Assembly: GCA_035551615.1 (NCBI GenBank)
Contig: DASZNC010000005.1
Span: 1-52,184, forward strand
Direction: 5' to 3'
From: JAKCDU01 sp035551615
GTDB lineage: Bacteria > Actinomycetota > Acidimicrobiia > Acidimicrobiales > Palsa-688
DNA: 52,184 bases
Part shown: in pieces, positions 24,131-31,588 of the stretch
Layout of the letters: every line of letters begins with the position of its first letter
Position numbering within the stretch: position 1 is the first letter of the stretch
The notes under the pieces: generated by a model
What the model was told of the DNA's origin: nothing
Seen by the model: only the letters and a program-made list of their open reading frames with translations
The model's database searches: none
Program-made: the position numbers and the translations under genes

Positions 24131-24261
24131 ATTACTTCCGTGACCGCCGCTGCGCCGCCGAGCGGGACCGCCGGGCCGGGTTGCCATGGAGGTCGGCCAG
24201 ATCACTTCGGTGCCGGCCGCTGCGCCGCCGGGCCCGGGCTACCCGGCTGGGGTGCCGTGGA
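24131..24261. repeat. Imperfect tandem duplication of the cupin gene 3' end
   Basis: The segment 24201-24261, which covers the last codons and stop of the cupin gene, resembles 24131-24200. Shared blocks include CCGCTGCGCCGCCG and TGGAGNTCGGCCAG, with length differences of about 9 bp between copies. The duplicate now lies between the cupin and FmdB-like genes and its reading frame no longer belongs to a gene. Confidence 0.65.
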
Positions 24262-24667
24262 GATCGGCCAGGTTGACCACGATGGCCTCCTGGGTCGACC
24301 GGGCGATCACCACTACGGCCGGTTCGTCCGGTGACGGATTCTCCTCCCGGTGCGGCGTCCACGGGGGAACGAAGACATAGTCGCCGGGGCTGGTCTCGAC
24401 CCGCCGCTCGACGCCGGAGTCAGGGTCGATGAAGACGAACGCCGGGTGTCCCGACGCCACGAAGATGGCGGTTTCGGACTCGCCGTGATGGTGGTCGGCG
24501 GAGGCGACCGACGGGGCGACCACCGTCTCACCCATCCAGATCGCTGCCGACCCGGACCGCCGGCCCGAGATGGCCTCCCGCCGATCCATGCCCGGGGTCT
24601 GGGCGGTCCCGGCATCGAGGCTTCCGGCCGGGGTGTGGTGCAGGGGTCGGTGCCATCCATCCGCCAT
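24239..24667 (-). CDS. Cupin domain-containing protein
   Basis: This 142-aa single-domain cupin has motif 1 HHHGESETAIFVASG and motif 2 PGDYVFVPPWTPHREENP, giving the usual His/His/Glu/His metal site. A conserved N-terminal helix (AGTAQTPGMDRREAISG) precedes it. The substrate or role is unknown; such proteins may be small-molecule binding or isomerase/dioxygenase-like. It lies 23 nt from the DUF4287 gene on the same strand. Confidence 0.88.
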   Translation of the reverse strand: MADGWHRPLHHTPAGSLDAGTAQTPGMDRREAISGRRSGSAAIWMGETVVAPSVASADHHHGESETAIFVASGHPAFVFIDPDSGVERRVETSPGDYVFVPPWTPHREENPSPDEPAVVVIARSTQEAIVVNLADLHGTPAG

Positions 24668-24690
24668 GCCGGAAACCTAGCGCCCCCGAC

Positions 24691-24912
24691 TCATGACTCC
24701 GGCGCCTGGTTGCCGGCGAGGGTCCAACCGACCAGGGCGTTGGCGTGACCGTGACCCATCCCGTGCTCGGACTTCAGGTGACCGACGATGGCCATGTGCT
24801 TGTCGATCCCGCATCCGGCGATGACCTGCTGCCACTCGGCGATGGAGCGCCCGTACTTCTTCTCGATCGATGGGAAATACGAGGCGGGACCTTGGGTCGG
24901 CCATGTCGTCAT
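24691..24912 (-). CDS. DUF4287 domain-containing protein
   Basis: This 73-aa protein matches the DUF4287 pattern: SYFPSIEKKYGRSIAEWQQVI, then HMAIVGHLKSEHGMGHGHANALVGWTLAG. ATG 24912 has AAAGGAG 8 nt upstream; the frame continues to 24966 but without a better site. DUF4287 proteins have no established biochemical function. It probably leads a short operon with the cupin and FmdB-like genes. The 123-nt gap to the divergent antiporter operon should hold both promoters. Confidence 0.88.
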   Translation of the reverse strand: MTTWPTQGPASYFPSIEKKYGRSIAEWQQVIAGCGIDKHMAIVGHLKSEHGMGHGHANALVGWTLAGNQAPES

Positions 24913-25035
24913 CCGGGTTTCTCCTTTGCGCTCGGAAATAGGACGTGCCCGATCGGGTTCGCTCATCGCCGGGGTGGCGGCGGATGCCAGAGATCATCCC
25001 CCAACCGGCCGGGCCATGTCGGTACCGTTCGGAAC

Positions 25036-25530
25036 GTGGCGTCGGATGCCGGTGGGTTGGCGGAAGATGGTCGCGCCCCGACCTGGTACCTGGTGGCGAC
25101 CGGACTCGTGGCTTTCGGCGTGCTTCTCGGCACTTGGATCGCTCTGGTCGGATCGGCCGACCGGCAGGACGATGTCGCCGGACTGATCGTCGCTGCGGTG
25201 GGCACGGCGGCCGGGTGGGTGGTCACCGTTCGGGGTCGGGCCGTTCCTCGAGTTCACCGGGCTGACCTGATCCTGCTAGTCCGCTTGCTGCCCGGATTGG
25301 TCACCGGCGCGATGGCGGTCTACGCCGCCACATGGAAACGGGTCCGACGCAACGGGCCGCCGAGCGGGTACCGCACGGTCGCGACCGACGCCAGCGGCGG
25401 TGGCTGGGCGGCCGCCCGGCGCAGCTCGGTCATCACCTATCTGCAATCGTTCACGCCGGAGACGATCCTGGTCGACCTGGACGAGGACACCGGCGAGGCG
25501 ACGGTGCACGACTTCGTCGGTCACGAGTGA
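25036..25530 (+). CDS. mrpE: Na+/H+ antiporter subunit E (MrpE/MnhE-type)
   Basis: With GTG 25036 this is 164 aa. It has two N-terminal membrane segments (YLVATGLVAFGVLLGTWIALVG and VAGLIVAAVGTAAGWVVTV), a third around LLVRLLPGLVTGAMAVYAATW, and the cytoplasmic MrpE tail SSVITYLQSFTPETILVDLDEDTGEATVHDFV. MrpE is an accessory subunit of the multi-subunit cation/proton antiporter. It opens the operon. The frame is open upstream to 24745, but that overlaps the divergent DUF4287 gene. Confidence 0.88.
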   Translation: MASDAGGLAEDGRAPTWYLVATGLVAFGVLLGTWIALVGSADRQDDVAGLIVAAVGTAAGWVVTVRGRAVPRVHRADLILLVRLLPGLVTGAMAVYAATWKRVRRNGPPSGYRTVATDASGGGWAAARRSSVITYLQSFTPETILVDLDEDTGEATVHDFVGHE

Positions 25531-25534
25531 CAGG

Positions 25535-25786
25535 GTGATCGGGTTCGACATCGCCATCCTCGTCCTGCTGGCGGCGCTAGGGGCCTGCGCGTGGGCCTGC
25601 TGGCGGAGCGCACCCGAGAGCCGCATGGTCGCTCTCGGACTAGCCGGCACGGTCCAGGCTCTGATCCTGCTGCTGGTCGCCGTGGCCTCCGGTGAGGCGG
25701 CGCTGGCATCGCTCGGTACGGTGCTGGCCGTCATGTCCACCGGCGGGACGCTCCTGTTCGCCCGCTTCCTCGAGCGTTGGGTCTGA
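25535..25786 (+). CDS. mrpF: Na+/H+ antiporter subunit F (MrpF-type)
   Basis: This 83-aa protein has three hydrophobic segments (DIAILVLLAALGACAWACW, VALGLAGTVQALILLLVAVASG, ALASLGTVLAVMSTGGTLLFARF) as in MrpF/MnhF. It starts with GTG 4 nt after the mrpE stop. MrpF is needed for complex assembly and activity in characterised Mrp systems; its exact role is unclear. Confidence 0.85.
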   Translation: MIGFDIAILVLLAALGACAWACWRSAPESRMVALGLAGTVQALILLLVAVASGEAALASLGTVLAVMSTGGTLLFARFLERWV

Positions 25787-25791
25787 CCAGC

Positions 25792-26133
25792 GTGCGCGAC
25801 GCGGTGGCTTACGTACTGCTCGGTCTCGGGCTCCTGGTCGTGGTCCTCTCCTGCCTGGCCATGGCCATGCTGAGTGACCCGCTCGACCGGCTCCATGCGG
25901 TGACGCCGGCCTCGACACTGGGAGTCGCCGGGGTCTGCGCCGGCGTCGTGGTCTACAGCGGGCTGAACGCGTCCGGTACGTCGGCCATCCTGCTGGCGAC
26001 GGTGGTGTTCGGTACCAGCCCGTTGCTCAGCCATGCCTGCGCCCGCTCGGTCGAGGTGCGCCGCCGTCACGATGCCGACCTGGCGGATCGATCCGCGCCG
26101 CGCCGGGACCGCCAGAAGGGCCCGGCGTCGTGA
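25792..26133 (+). CDS. mrpG: Na+/H+ antiporter subunit G (MrpG-type)
   Basis: This 113-aa protein has three membrane spans (AYVLLGLGLLVVVLSCLAMAML, TLGVAGVCAGVVVYSGL, ILLATVVFGTSPLLSHA). The MrpG signature is DPLDRLHAVTPASTLGVAG followed by TSPLLSHACAR. GTG 25792, 5 nt after the mrpF stop, is preferred to TTG 25777. Its stop overlaps the next start (GTGA). Confidence 0.88.
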   Translation: MRDAVAYVLLGLGLLVVVLSCLAMAMLSDPLDRLHAVTPASTLGVAGVCAGVVVYSGLNASGTSAILLATVVFGTSPLLSHACARSVEVRRRHDADLADRSAPRRDRQKGPAS

Positions 26134-26426
26134 CCGACACCCTGATCGCCGTCGCCCTGGTCTGGGTGGGCGCCGCCGGAACCGCAGTGGTCCTGACCCG
26201 TGATCCGCTGAACCAGGCGTTTGTGGCCGGCTTCTTCGGGCTGTCGCTCGCCACCCTGTATCTGCTGTTGCAGGCCGGAGACGTCGCCCTTTCACAACTG
26301 GTCGTAGGCGCCGTGGCCCTGCCCCTCATCGTCCTGCTCAGCCTGGCCAAGGTGCGCAGCCACCGCCACACCGATGAGCCGTCGAGCACCACCGACAGGC
26401 GGCGCACCCCGAAAGGCGACGGGTGA
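26130..26426 (+). CDS. DUF4040 subunit equivalent to part of the MrpA C-terminus (MbhD-like)
   Basis: This 98-aa protein has about three membrane spans, with DPLNQAFVAGFFGLSLATLYLLLQAGDVALSQLVVGAVALPLIVL, the DUF4040 signature. In classical Mrp systems this segment is fused to the C-terminus of MrpA. In hydrogenase-type Mbh and related complexes it is a separate subunit (MbhD). Its start overlaps the mrpG stop and its stop overlaps the next start, so coupling is tight. Confidence 0.85.
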   Translation: MTDTLIAVALVWVGAAGTAVVLTRDPLNQAFVAGFFGLSLATLYLLLQAGDVALSQLVVGAVALPLIVLLSLAKVRSHRHTDEPSSTTDRRRTPKGDG

Positions 26427-27181
26427 ACGCCCGCGCCCGACTGGTGGTGTTCCTCCTCGCGGCAGTGGGGTTGGCGTGTGCCTTCGGCGTGGCCTTCGCC
26501 GGGATCCCTCACTTCGGCGCCCCGGTCTCGGCCTACGCGGCCATCCTGAACCATCTCTCGGAACCGAGCCGGCAGGCGTCCGACGTGGTGTCGGCCGTCA
26601 GCTTCGACTTCCGGGGGGTCGACACGCTCTTCGAGGAGTACATCCTCTTCGCGGCGGTGGCCGGAATATCGGTCCTGTTGAGACCGCTGGGTGACGAGAC
26701 CCGGCATCTACCCGAAGACGAGGCACCGGACCGCCGCATACCTCCTCCCAGCCCGGCGGTCGGGCTGCTGGCCGTGACCATGGCGCCGGTACTGGTCGTC
26801 ACCGGGCTGGAAACGGTGACCCATGGCCAGATCTCGCCCGGCGGCGGATTCCAGGGGGGCGTCGTACTGGCCACCGCCCTGTTCGTCGTGTACCTGGCCA
26901 CCACCTACGCCCGCGTCGAACGCTTCGAGGCGGGCAGCCTGATCGAGGCGTCCGAAGGTGCAGGTGCCGGTGGCTACGTCATCGTCGGCCTGATCGGTCT
27001 GGTCGCCGGCTCGGCCTTCCTGACCAACGTGGTCAGCCTCGGTCACAGCGGAAACCTCATCTCGGGGGGCACGCTGCCCATCCTCAACGCGACCGTGGGT
27101 CTCGAGGTGGCCGGCGGCTTCGTCCTCCTGGTCAAGGAGTTCCTCGACCAGACCGAGGTGATCCGGGGTTCCGGGACTTGA
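26423..27181 (+). CDS. MbhE-like plus MnhB fusion subunit of the antiporter
   Basis: The 252-aa protein joins two units. Residues 1 to about 95 match the other part of the MrpA C-terminus (VVSAVSFDFRGVDTLFEEYILFAAVAGISVLLRP). Residues about 110-252 are MrpB/MnhB (VVTGLETVTHGQISPGGGFQGGVVLATALFVVYL...). In the Mbh layout these are MbhE and MbhF. ATG-type overlaps on both sides keep it within the operon. There is no NuoL-like MrpA anywhere in the cluster. Confidence 0.88.
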   Translation: MNARARLVVFLLAAVGLACAFGVAFAGIPHFGAPVSAYAAILNHLSEPSRQASDVVSAVSFDFRGVDTLFEEYILFAAVAGISVLLRPLGDETRHLPEDEAPDRRIPPPSPAVGLLAVTMAPVLVVTGLETVTHGQISPGGGFQGGVVLATALFVVYLATTYARVERFEAGSLIEASEGAGAGGYVIVGLIGLVAGSAFLTNVVSLGHSGNLISGGTLPILNATVGLEVAGGFVLLVKEFLDQTEVIRGSGT

Positions 27182-27534
27182 GCATCCTCGCCTACTCCGT
27201 CGTCGCCTGGCTGTTCCTGATCGGCATGTACGGGGTCGTCACGAGCCGCAACCTGATCGCCATGGTGATCTGCCTCTCCGTCAGCCAGTCAGCCACCGAT
27301 GTGCTCATTCTGGAGATCGGCTACGTGCACGGCGGGAGCGCTCCCGTGTTCGTCGATCTGACCCGCCGGCCGGGGCCGACAGTCGATGCCATCATGCAGG
27401 CCCTGTCGCTGACCGACGTGGTGCTCGGGGCCGCCGTTTCGGCCCTGCTCCTGGCCCTGGCCATCCAGGTCGAGAAGCGGACAGGGAGCCTCGACCCCGA
27501 CGACCTCCGCACTACCCACCGCCTGCCGTGGTGA
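27178..27534 (+). CDS. mrpC: Na+/H+ antiporter subunit C (MrpC, NuoK-like)
   Basis: This 118-aa protein has three membrane helices, with YGVVTSRNLIAMVICLSVSQSATDVLIL and PTVDAIMQALSLTDVVLGAAVSALLLALAIQ, as in MrpC/MnhC. It is homologous to NuoK of complex I. It starts with TTG overlapping the previous stop. The next subunit starts 5 nt after its stop. Confidence 0.9.
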   Translation: MSILAYSVVAWLFLIGMYGVVTSRNLIAMVICLSVSQSATDVLILEIGYVHGGSAPVFVDLTRRPGPTVDAIMQALSLTDVVLGAAVSALLLALAIQVEKRTGSLDPDDLRTTHRLPW

Positions 27535-27538
27535 CCGG

Positions 27539-29323
27539 TTGAGCGCTTCGATCATCGTTCCACTCACGGTGGCCGTACCGCTCGGTGCGGCGGCGTTACT
27601 GGCCGGCGCCGAGCGTTACCTGGGTCGGATAGGGCGCGACATCACCGCTCTAGCGGCGGCGACGGCGACCGCCGTGTTGGCCGCCATCGCCCTGAACGAC
27701 TCCACCCACCGGCCGATCGTCTACTGGTTCGGGGACTGGCTACCCGAACGGGGCACCGTGATCGGCGTCGACTACGTGGTGGACCCGATGGGGGGCGGGT
27801 TGGCCCTCCTGGCCGCCCTCCTGTCGTTCGGCGCGCTCGTGTACTCGCAACGCTTCTTCAGCGGGACGGGTGGTCGGTACCCGGCGCTCGTGCTGGTGTT
27901 CCTTGGAGCCAGCATCGACTTCGCATGGACCGGCGACCTGTTCAACCTGTTCGTGGCGTTCGAGCTGGTGGCGGTCGTCGGATTCATCCTGACCGGCTAC
28001 TACGCCAGTGAGGAGGCGCCACTGCAGGGCGCCATCAACTTCGCAGTGACCAACACCGTGGGCGGCCTGATCCTGCTGATGGCGGTCACGATCCTCTACG
28101 GCCGCACCGGCACGTTGAACCTGGCCCAGATGGGCCAGCAACTGGCCGGGCACCGGCCGGACGGGTTGGTGGCGGTGGCCCTGGCCATGCTCGGTGCCGG
28201 CTTCCTCGTCAAGGCGGCGGTGGTGCCGTGGCACTTCTGGCTTCCCGACGCATACGGGACGGCCCCGGCCCCCACATGCGTCATGTTCGCGGGGGTCTTG
28301 AGCGAGCTGGGGCTGTTCGGCTTGGCCAGGGTGTGGGAGACCGTCTTCTCCGGGGTGGTGACCGGACCGGCTGAGCAGCACATCCGGTTGGTCTTCGGGG
28401 CGCTCGGCATCCTGACTGCGCTGGTCGGAACGGTCATGGCCATGGTCGAGTCCTACGGCCGGCGCATCCTCGGGTTCGTCGTGGTGGCCCACATGGGCTT
28501 GTACCTGTTGGGCTTCGCGGTCTTGCGGACAGTCTCCCTCGGCGGGGTGGCCCTCCTGGCCGCCGGTGACGGGTTCACCAAAGCCGCCCTTTTCCTCGCC
28601 GTCGGCGTGCTGCGCCGCCGCCGGAACGAGACCGGCGGTCGACCACTTCGAGGAAGTGGCGGCCGGGTCGGCGTCGCCGTCGGAGTGGTGGCGTTCGGCG
28701 CCCTGGCGCTGGCCGACCTGCCGCCATTCGCGTCATCGGTCGGCAAGGACATCGTCGTCTCGGGGGCCGGATCGGCCGCCGCCCTGATCGAAGTGATCTT
28801 CGTGATCACATCCGTCGGCACCGGTGGAGCCATCCTGGCGTCCGCCGCCAGGGTGTGGCGGGGCGACTCCAGCGGAGAGAACTCACCGGCCGAGGAGCAG
28901 GCGGAGTCGGGGGGAACACCCGTCGCCGTCCTCCTGCTCGTCCCGGCGGTGCTGCTGCTGGCCTGTGGCTTGGCACTCGGGCTGCTGCCGGACATCGCCG
29001 GGCGGGCCGTGCGCGCCGCGGCGATGTTCTCCGACCGCAGGAACTACGTGGCGTCTGTCATCGACGGCCGAATGGCGTCCGCCGGGCCCAGGCTGAAGGC
29101 GCCCGGTGTGTCCATCACCAGCCTGCTCGGAGACGGGGCCGAGGCAGTCGGGGCCGTCGCCTTCGCCGCCCTGCTCCTGTCAGCCAAACGGCTGCAGGGC
29201 GCCCTGGGCGCGGCGACAGTCCTGCTGCGCAAGTTGCACAGCGGCCACGTAGCCGACCAGGTGACCTGGTCCCTGGCCGGTCTGGCCACTCTCGCTGGGC
29301 TATTGGGCGTCGCCTTCCGCTGA
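27539..29323 (+). CDS. mrpD: Na+/H+ antiporter subunit D (MrpD, proton-conducting)
   Basis: This 594-aa polytopic protein carries the antiporter-like core: LFNLFVAFELVAVVGFILTGYY (with the conserved membrane Glu), LVKAAVVPWHFWLPDAYGTAPAPTCVMFAGVLSELGLFGL (with the conserved Lys), and a C-terminal LADLPPFASSVGKD. It is the only clear ion-translocating subunit in this operon, since no MrpA is present. The start is TTG 27539. An extra C-terminal region of about 100 residues follows the usual domain. A repeat array follows the stop. Confidence 0.93.
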   Translation: MSASIIVPLTVAVPLGAAALLAGAERYLGRIGRDITALAAATATAVLAAIALNDSTHRPIVYWFGDWLPERGTVIGVDYVVDPMGGGLALLAALLSFGALVYSQRFFSGTGGRYPALVLVFLGASIDFAWTGDLFNLFVAFELVAVVGFILTGYYASEEAPLQGAINFAVTNTVGGLILLMAVTILYGRTGTLNLAQMGQQLAGHRPDGLVAVALAMLGAGFLVKAAVVPWHFWLPDAYGTAPAPTCVMFAGVLSELGLFGLARVWETVFSGVVTGPAEQHIRLVFGALGILTALVGTVMAMVESYGRRILGFVVVAHMGLYLLGFAVLRTVSLGGVALLAAGDGFTKAALFLAVGVLRRRRNETGGRPLRGSGGRVGVAVGVVAFGALALADLPPFASSVGKDIVVSGAGSAAALIEVIFVITSVGTGGAILASAARVWRGDSSGENSPAEEQAESGGTPVAVLLLVPAVLLLACGLALGLLPDIAGRAVRAAAMFSDRRNYVASVIDGRMASAGPRLKAPGVSITSLLGDGAEAVGAVAFAALLLSAKRLQGALGAATVLLRKLHSGHVADQVTWSLAGLATLAGLLGVAFR

Positions 29324-29339
29324 AACTTCCGGTGGGCCG

Positions 29340-29450
29340 GAGGCCCGGCGGAGGCCGGGCGGACGGTCTGTCGGCGGGCAGAGGTCCGGCGGAGACCGGG
29401 CGGACGGTCTTTCGGCGGGCGGAGGCCGGGCGGACCGTCTTTCAGCCCGA
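29340..29450. repeat. 41-bp GC-rich tandem repeat, about 2.6 copies
   Basis: Copies start at 29340, 29381 and 29422 (last one shortened). Shared blocks are GGCGGAG, CCGGGCGGACGGTCT and TCGGCGGGC. The array fills most of the 190-nt gap between the convergent antiporter operon and the methyltransferase gene. GAGCCG-GTA-CGGCTC just after it (about 29449-29463) could form a small hairpin. Confidence 0.75.
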
Positions 29451-29513
29451 GCCGGTACGGCTCCGCCCGGGGCTCATCCGGCGTCGCCGATCACCCAAAG
29501 TATCGGTGGCTCA

Positions 29514-30392
29514 TCAGGCCCGGCGCTCGAAGCCGATCCGGTAGAGGGTGCACACCCGCCGTTCGAACATCGCCCGCGACAGGCGCAGATAGCGCACGTA
29601 ACGGCGGTAGGTGTCGCGCCCGACCATTGACTGGGCCACGACCGCCGCTGACTCCAGCCGCCGCTGCCACAGCCGCAGGGTCTGGGCGTACTGGTCGGCG
29701 TCGCTGCGCACGACGAGGACCCGGAACCACGGTTCGGCGGCGACCACGATCTGGCTCAGGCGGGGCAATGACGATTCGGGGAATACCTGTTCGGCGAAGA
29801 ACGCCGCTTCAGTCCCGTGCGCCCGATCGAAATCCTCATAGGCGATGCTCTGGAGCGATATCCGACCGCCCGGTACCAGCCAGCCGGCGGTGGCCTCGAA
29901 CCACTGCCGGTAGACCGCCGTCCTGGCCTCATCGTCGAGATCGAGGCGGGCGAAGTGTTCGAACGCGCCGACCGACACGATGGCGTCGTAGGGCGCAGAT
30001 GGTTGATGCCGGCGCCAGTCCTCCAGGCGGACCTCGATATGGGCATCGTCGCCGGCCGCCGACGCCACATCCATCTGGTCACGACTCAACGTCAAACCCA
30101 CGGCATCGGCCACCCCGACGTGAGATCGGGCCCGCTGCAGCAACGCTCCCCAACCACAGCCGACGTCGAGCAACCGGCCGCCGGCGGCCGCCCCCGCTGT
30201 GGCCAGGTGCCAGTCGAGCTTCGCCTCTTGAGCCGTCTCCAGGTCATCGTCGATTGGCCCGGCCCACAAGGCACACGAGTACACCATGCGGGCGTCCAGC
30301 CACAGCCGGTAGAAGTCGGCGCCGACGTCGTAGTGGTGCTCGATGGCCGCCTGCGTCGCACCCGACGAGCGATCCGGGGTAGCCGTCACCAC
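29514..30392 (-). CDS. Cyclopropane-fatty-acyl-phospholipid synthase family methyltransferase
   Basis: This 292-aa SAM-dependent methyltransferase has AIEHHYDVGADFYRLWLDARMVYSCALW, motif I LLDVGCGWGAL, VGLTLSRDQMD, YDAIVSVGAFEHF and GGRISLQSIAYEDF. These belong to the CFA/mycolic-acid cyclopropane synthase fold, which methylates or cyclopropanates lipid acyl double bonds. At 292 aa it is the shorter CMAS-like type without the extra N-terminal domain of E. coli CFA synthase. Natural-product O- or C-methyltransferases also fall in this family, so lipid use is an inference. Confidence 0.88.
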   Translation of the reverse strand: MVTATPDRSSGATQAAIEHHYDVGADFYRLWLDARMVYSCALWAGPIDDDLETAQEAKLDWHLATAGAAAGGRLLDVGCGWGALLQRARSHVGVADAVGLTLSRDQMDVASAAGDDAHIEVRLEDWRRHQPSAPYDAIVSVGAFEHFARLDLDDEARTAVYRQWFEATAGWLVPGGRISLQSIAYEDFDRAHGTEAAFFAEQVFPESSLPRLSQIVVAAEPWFRVLVVRSDADQYAQTLRLWQRRLESAAVVAQSMVGRDTYRRYVRYLRLSRAMFERRVCTLYRIGFERRA

Positions 30393-30398
30393 CGCACC

Positions 30399-30809
30399 CT
30401 AGCTTCGACCCGCCACCCCTCTGCTCCCTCGCTCCGGGTTCGGAGGCGCTCCTTCATGAGCGTCTCGCGCCGATCGTCCCACGAGCAGCGTCCCGAGAAT
30501 GGCGGCAAGACCGGCCACGGCAAGACCCTCGGCCACGTGCTCGTCTCGGGCCGTCGCCGCCGGGCACCTGCCGGAGTCCGGCTGAACGAATCCGTTTCCG
30601 GGGACTTGGAAGGAGTCGACTCCACCAAAATCCCTACGACGGCCCCCGGTCCACTGTTTCCACGGCGAGAGGCAATAGACCGTGACCTGGACCTTCGAGC
30701 TGGAGGACCCGAGAGGCACACGGAATGCGGGTCGGGCGAAGACGAAACCGACCGCCAGCACGATGGTGATGGCACCCAGACTGACAAGGAGGTCCCGGAT
30801 CACTTTCAT
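30399..30809 (-). CDS. Small membrane protein, 136 aa, unknown function
   Basis: ATG 30809 is preceded by GGAAGGGG, a strong ribosome site. There is an N-terminal hydrophobic segment (LLVSLGAITIVLAVGFVFA), a polar loop of about 65 residues, a second hydrophobic segment (EGLAVAGLAAILGTLLVG) and a charged tail. No family is recognised. It lies 6 nt upstream of the methyltransferase gene, so the two may share a transcript. Confidence 0.65.
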   Translation of the reverse strand: MKVIRDLLVSLGAITIVLAVGFVFARPAFRVPLGSSSSKVQVTVYCLSPWKQWTGGRRRDFGGVDSFQVPGNGFVQPDSGRCPAATARDEHVAEGLAVAGLAAILGTLLVGRSARDAHEGAPPNPERGSRGVAGRS

Positions 30810-30871
30810 GCCCCTTCCACGGAGTCAAGGCTACTGGGGACGTCATCTGTGGGCGAGGGTAGGAAAGAGGC

Positions 30872-31093
30872 GTGAGACTTCGCGACCGTCTGAGCGACGA
30901 GCTTAATGCTGCGGCGGTCGCTTGGGCCCGGTCTCAGCACCCCCTCGACTCGGACCGGCTGCATCGTGTTCGGCGGTCCGCCATCTTCTGGACCGTCGGT
31001 TCCCTGATCTTGCTCGTCATCGACGTGTTCGTTTTCCACGGTTGGGCCCGCATCGTTGAGCCCGTTGTGGTAGCAGCGAACTATGGCTTCTAA
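30872..31093 (+). CDS. Small single-pass membrane protein, 73 aa
   Basis: The start is GTG 30872 with AGGAAAGAGG upstream. A charged N-terminal half with many Arg (RLRDRLSDELNAA, RLHRVRRSA) precedes one membrane segment (IFWTVGSLILLVIDVFVFHGW). No family is recognised. It is divergent from the 136-aa membrane protein gene with a 62-nt shared promoter region. Confidence 0.55.
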   Translation: MRLRDRLSDELNAAAVAWARSQHPLDSDRLHRVRRSAIFWTVGSLILLVIDVFVFHGWARIVEPVVVAANYGF

Positions 31094-31415
31094 TCCCTGT
31101 TGGTACAAGCCAAGAGTGCAGCAGAGAAGCGCTCGATCCCGCTGAGGGCAGCGTCGGCTGCCCAATCGCACCTCAGCCATGCGTCGGCATCTTCAGCTTC
31201 GACGCCCCGTTCGAAGGTGCGGCGACCTAGTAGCGACTGAGCGCCACTCAGGACGTCGCCTGGCACCCGGCGATCAGGGCCCGGAGCCGCCACACGCCCG
31301 GTCTCAACTCCTGCTTGGCCCCTCTGGACACGAGTAGTCTTGCTCCCCGGGTTCGAAGGCGCTGTCGGACGACCCGACGCCGCTTCTAGACATGATCCTA
31401 GAAACGGTGAACATA
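31094..31415. other. Interval without a convincing gene before tRNA-Ser(CGA)
   Basis: About 320 nt lack a gene I can support. A minus-strand frame at 31090-31293 (67 aa) contains a protein-like stretch (DADAWLRCDWAADAALSGIERFSAALLACTNRD) but has no good start site or recognisable family. It may be a gene fragment. Near the right end TCTAG/CTAGA arms form a small inverted repeat (31385-31402). Confidence 0.4.
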
Positions 31416-31442
31416 GGTCAGAGGCAAATATAGGCTCTGACC
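31416..31442 (+). promoter_or_regulatory. Inverted repeat and -10-like site just upstream of tRNA-Ser(CGA)
   Basis: GGTCAGAG (31416-31423) and CTCTGACC (31435-31442) are perfect inverted arms around an 11-nt AT-rich spacer that contains TATAGG (31429-31434). TATAGG lies 14 nt before the mature tRNA 5' end, where a -10 box would be. The arms could be an operator over the promoter or a leader hairpin. Confidence 0.4.
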
Positions 31443-31448
31443 AGGCAA

Positions 31449-31534
31449 GGAGGGATGCGAGAGCGGCCGAATCGGACGGTCTCGAAAACCGTTGTGTCCT
31501 TTGGGCACCGTGGGTTCAAATCCCACTCCCTCCG
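31449..31534 (+). tRNA. tRNA-Ser (anticodon CGA)
   Basis: This 86-nt class II tRNA has acceptor GGAGGGA (31449-31455) paired with TCCCTCC (31527-31533) and discriminator G 31534. The anticodon stem is ACGGT/ACCGT with loop CTCGAAA, placing CGA at 31483-31485. It has a long variable arm and T arm GTGGG-TTCAAAT-CCCAC. CCA is not encoded. It reads UCG codons. Confidence 0.97.
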
Positions 31535-31539
31535 CCGGA

Positions 31540-31573
31540 CAGGAGCCCCGGACCCGACGGCCCGGGGCTCCTG
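31540..31573. terminator. 12-bp GC hairpin after tRNA-Ser(CGA)
   Basis: CAGGAGCCCCGG (31540-31551) pairs perfectly with CCGGGGCTCCTG (31562-31573) around a 10-nt loop. It starts 5 nt after the tRNA and lies before the 3' end of the convergent lipoprotein gene, so it may serve both strands. There is no T tail. Confidence 0.7.
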
Positions 31574-31588
31574 CTGTCAGGCTCGACT

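Noticed and set aside
31090..31293. 67-aa minus-strand protein
   Set aside because: No good start, ribosome site or recognised family; kept only as a note on a gene-poor interval.
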